From positions 865,001 through 890,000 of the forward strand of contig CAJNDS010002679.1 of assembly GCA_905221605.1 (NCBI GenBank): a stretch of DNA of 25,000 nt, in the 5' to 3' direction. Position 1 is the stretch's first letter; each line of letters begins with the position of its first letter. The stretch comes from Symbiodinium natans. Its lineage: Eukaryota; Sar; Dinophyceae; Suessiales; Symbiodiniaceae. The translations under genes were made by a program, and so were the position numbers. The notes below the pieces were generated by a model, which worked only from the letters and a program-made list of their open reading frames with translations, made no database searches and was not told the origin of the DNA. Positions 23,097 to 25,000 of this stretch are shown here, in pieces.

Positions 23097-23157
23097 GAAA
23101 TGCGGAACTATGTGAAAAACGACCCAAATGAACTTGGGCTGAAGGCTCGCGGCTTCT
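23097..23157 (+). CDS. Candidate exon, unknown protein
   Basis: CTGCCTGCAG acceptor, then EMRNYVKNDPNELGLKARGF, with a possible GC donor at 23158 before the frame runs into CCCCCCTAAG. Charged, helix-like composition. No family recognised. Confidence 0.47.
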
Positions 23158-23460
23158 GCGCCCCCCTAAGCCCTGACCCTAAACCCTAAACCCTTCAGTG
23201 ATCTTATGTGGCATTTGAGATGTTTCAGGATCTGGTGCAGTCTCGTGGTTCTCTTTAGGGTCTTGGGTTGCACGGCTTGATTTGGGGAAACCCTAGACCC
23301 TTAACCCTAAACCCTAAACCCTAAACCCTAAACTCAGGGTTTGGGCGCTTGTCGGGTCGAGAGTAAACTTCGGGTCATTTGAACAAATGCCCTCCACCAC
23401 TTCAAAAAGTCTGCGTTTCTTCCTGGGTATGTCGAGCCTGAGGGAAAACATGGGGGTTAG
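23158..23460. other. Spacer with two small CCCTAAA blocks
   Basis: C-rich units at 23170-23196 and 23288-23334; the remainder is unassigned unique DNA. Confidence 0.55.
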
Positions 23461-23512
23461 GGTTTAGAGTTTAGAGTTTAGGGTTTAGGGTTTAGGGTTT
23501 AGGGTTTGAAGT
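23458..23512 (+). repeat. TTTAGGG array
   Basis: Seven units, two of them TTTAGAG. Confidence 0.93.
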
Positions 23513-23549
23513 GTTCTGGGCGTGAGGTCTGATGAGGGTCTGGGGGGCG

Positions 23550-23660
23550 AGGGGGTCCGTGGTCGAGCCTCGGGAGCTGTTTCTGGCCAGCACTGACTTC
23601 CCCAGCGATTCAAGCAATCTGCGGCGACAGATTCGGATCGAAAGCTCCAAAATTCACAAG
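23550..23660 (+). CDS. Candidate exon, unknown protein
   Basis: Frame reads ELFLASTDFPSDSSNLRRQI then RIES and continues open to the CCCTAAA array. Left border is unclear; CCTCGG|GAG is one option. Composition is protein-like with a serine-rich middle. No family recognised. Confidence 0.4.
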
Positions 23661-23663
23661 CCC

Positions 23664-23726
23664 CCCTAAACCCTAAACCCTAAACCCTAAACCCTAAACC
23701 CTAAACCCTAAACCCTAAACCCTAGA
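23664..23726 (-). repeat. CCCTAAA array
   Basis: Eight perfect heptamers after a C run. Confidence 0.96.
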
Positions 23727-24027
23727 ACCGAACCCAGCTGCGCTAAAAACTCAAGCCCCTAACCCTTCAAAGCTCCAAGCCCTCCACCCTCATCCCTCAA
23801 TCCCCAAACCGATGTGCCGCAACCCAAGATCCTAAACCGCGGGAGCCCTAAACCCGATAAAGGGTCTCAAGCCCCGAATCCCTAAAAGCCCGAAAACCCT
23901 AAAACGCTAGACCCCTAAACCCAAACCCTAAACCTCCTAAACCCCCTAAAGCCCCTAAACCCCCTAGACCCCCAACCCCCCCCTAAACCCCCTAACCCCC
24001 CTAAACCCCCTAAACCCCCTAGACCCC
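23727..24027 (-). repeat. Degenerate C-rich telomere-like block
   Basis: Drifted units (CCCTAAAGC, CCCCCTAAACC) become regular CCCCCTAAA near 23990-24027, leading directly into the CTA tract. Confidence 0.8.
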
Positions 24028-24147
<120 letters not shown>

Positions 24148-24161
24148 AACAACCCCCCCCT

Positions 24162-24277
24162 CGAGCCCGAAAGTCCAGGCCGCCTTCATCCATCGCCTCA
24201 CCTGCTCCTCCAAGGCGAGGTGTGAGGCCTCGGAGGCCTCCCCAGGCCCGGACTCTGCAATCGTGCTTTTGGAGTGG
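24162..24277 (+). CDS. Candidate exon, unknown protein
   Basis: After CCTCGAG the frame reads PKVQAAFIHRLTCSSKARCE then ASEASPGPDSAIVLLEWL to a TAG inside the first TTTAGGG unit. A GTCCAG at about 24173-24178 is an alternative acceptor. GC-rich, no family recognised. Confidence 0.37.
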
Positions 24278-24278
24278 C

Positions 24279-24350
24279 TTTAGGGTTTGGGGTTTAGGGT
24301 TTAGGGTTTAGGGTTTAGGGTTTAGATCGGGTTTAGGGTTTAAGGTTCAG
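24279..24350 (+). repeat. TTTAGGG array
   Basis: About eight units with an ATCGGG interruption. Confidence 0.92.
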
Positions 24351-24486
24351 GGCTTAGCACTTTCTGGGGTGCAGTTCGGAGGGGTTTAGGATGTTGGAGT
24401 TGAGGTTATGGGGGTGCAGGAGGATGGTAGGGTTCGAGTTCTTCGGGGTTTTGGGGATCCTAAACCTTAAAGGTTGGGGGCTGCAG

Positions 24487-24658
24487 GGCGGGAAAATCAC
24501 GCTTGATGAGTCGCAACCTTATGCACGCATGTCAGCGCAGAAGGATTTGCGCGACCCGGTGGTGCGGCAGATTATTGCTATCCCCGCAGAAATCGGCCAC
24601 CTCGGGCTTGACCGCTCGGCTCGTGCGCCCTGGAACAGCAAGCCCACCGGTTGGCATT
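24487..24658 (+). CDS. Candidate exon, unknown protein
   Basis: GGGGGCTGCAG acceptor, then GGKITLDESQPYARMSAQKD, LRDPVVRQIIAIPAEIGHLG, and on to KPTGWH. If the donor is the GT at 24659 the exon is 172 bp and leaves one base, which is completed by two bases of the next exon (24723). This is the longest and most protein-like island in the window. A shorter end at GT 24651 is possible. No family recognised; two polar strands and a helix look likely. Confidence 0.55.
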
Positions 24659-24722
24659 GTCAGCTTTTAGGGTCTAGGGTCTAGGGTTTAGGGTTTAGGG
24701 TTTAGGGTTTAGGGATTGTCAG
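24656..24722 (+). mobile_element. TTTAGGG array bracketed by an 8-bp direct repeat, candidate telomere-repeat intron
   Basis: ATTGTCAG is present at 24656-24663 and 24715-24722. Between lie seven units (TCTAGGG twice, then TTTAGGG). The left copy contains a GT at 24659 and the right copy ends in AG at 24722, giving a 64-bp GT-AG intron consistent in phase with the exons on both sides. Alternatively the duplication is a plain target-site duplication spliced differently. Confidence 0.6.
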
Positions 24723-24817
24723 CCTTGGTTGAACGCGTTACAGATGCTTCATCAGCACTCCGCACTCTCAATTGGCTTGATCTGGATCCTGGCATCCTGG
24801 ACGTGGTCAAAAACAAG
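24723..24817 (+). CDS. Candidate exon, unknown protein
   Basis: ATTGTCAG acceptor, two bases of a split codon, LVERVTDASSALRTLNWLDL then DPGILDVVKNK, and AACAAG|GTGCAG donor. 95 bp, ends on a codon boundary. Phase fits the exon ending at 24658. The amphipathic, helix-like pattern is convincing. No family recognised. A second frame is also open over part of it. Confidence 0.57.
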
Positions 24818-24891
24818 GTGCAGCTCTATGTATGCCCGCAATACATCCTCCCATGGTATCCATGGCCTGGGCTTAGCTGTGAAACTTGGAG

Positions 24892-24922
24892 GGTTTAGGG
24901 TTTAGGGTTTAGGGTTTAGGGT
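24892..24922 (+). repeat. TTTAGGG array
   Basis: Four heptamers. Confidence 0.94.
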
Positions 24923-25000
24923 GAGCCTTTGAAGTTAGCTCTCGTAGCCGGTCACGACCACAAGTGCGCTATGTCTCCATGGCCGAGCAGGGATGCAATC
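24923..25000. other. Unassigned end of window
   Basis: Unique GC-balanced DNA; may be the start of another exon, but no border or frame can be fixed. Confidence 0.3.

Overview
The window looks like nuclear DNA of a dinoflagellate, most likely a Suessiales alga (Symbiodiniaceae or Polarella-like). Four things point there: plant/dinoflagellate-type telomeric heptamers (TTTAGGG/CCCTAAA) scattered through non-telomeric DNA in both orientations; very short exon-like islands with GT and apparently GC splice donors; a degraded Crinkler/RHS-like NTPase-nuclease gene of the kind abundant in these algae; and a dinoflagellate-style Ty1/copia pol fragment. There is no bacterial-style gene organisation and no rRNA, tRNA or CRISPR that I can support. 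The organism call is inference.

Layout: 1-3300 is exon-like islands between telomere-like blocks, with an AT-rich/GTAGCA microsatellite (about 950-1165) and a 122-bp fold-back element (2772-2893). 3300-4600 is a composite minisatellite locus: a 42-bp unit in 11 good copies, then 61-bp and 73-bp duplications, then GTGGTGATGGTA-like repeats, with a related motif on both sides. 4600-6190 is degenerate telomeric sequence, CA and TA microsatellites, one inverted-repeat element and one exon-like island. 6269-8346 is the only substantial gene: a plus-strand P-loop NTPase/nuclease-like pseudogene broken by a 17-bp tandem duplication, by a minus-strand copia integrase-pol fragment lying between its Walker A and Walker B motifs, and by further frame changes. 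8600-25000 is a long alternation of telomere-like arrays and 50-170 bp islands, many of which read as exons, plus local repeat families, a (CTA)40 tract and further fold-back elements.

The most interesting signal is the relationship between the telomeric arrays and the exon-like islands. The arrays appear to occupy introns, and at two places an array is bracketed by a direct duplication of unique flanking DNA (20 bp at 10285/10340, 8 bp at 24656/24715), as expected if array units inserted with target-site duplication or were copied in during break repair. In the second case the duplicated octamer contains both a GT and an AG, so it could itself supply splice sites. Exon calls are single-sequence inferences from reading frame, residue composition and splice-like borders; the islands cannot be shown to belong to one gene, and reading phase is consistent for only some neighbouring pairs.
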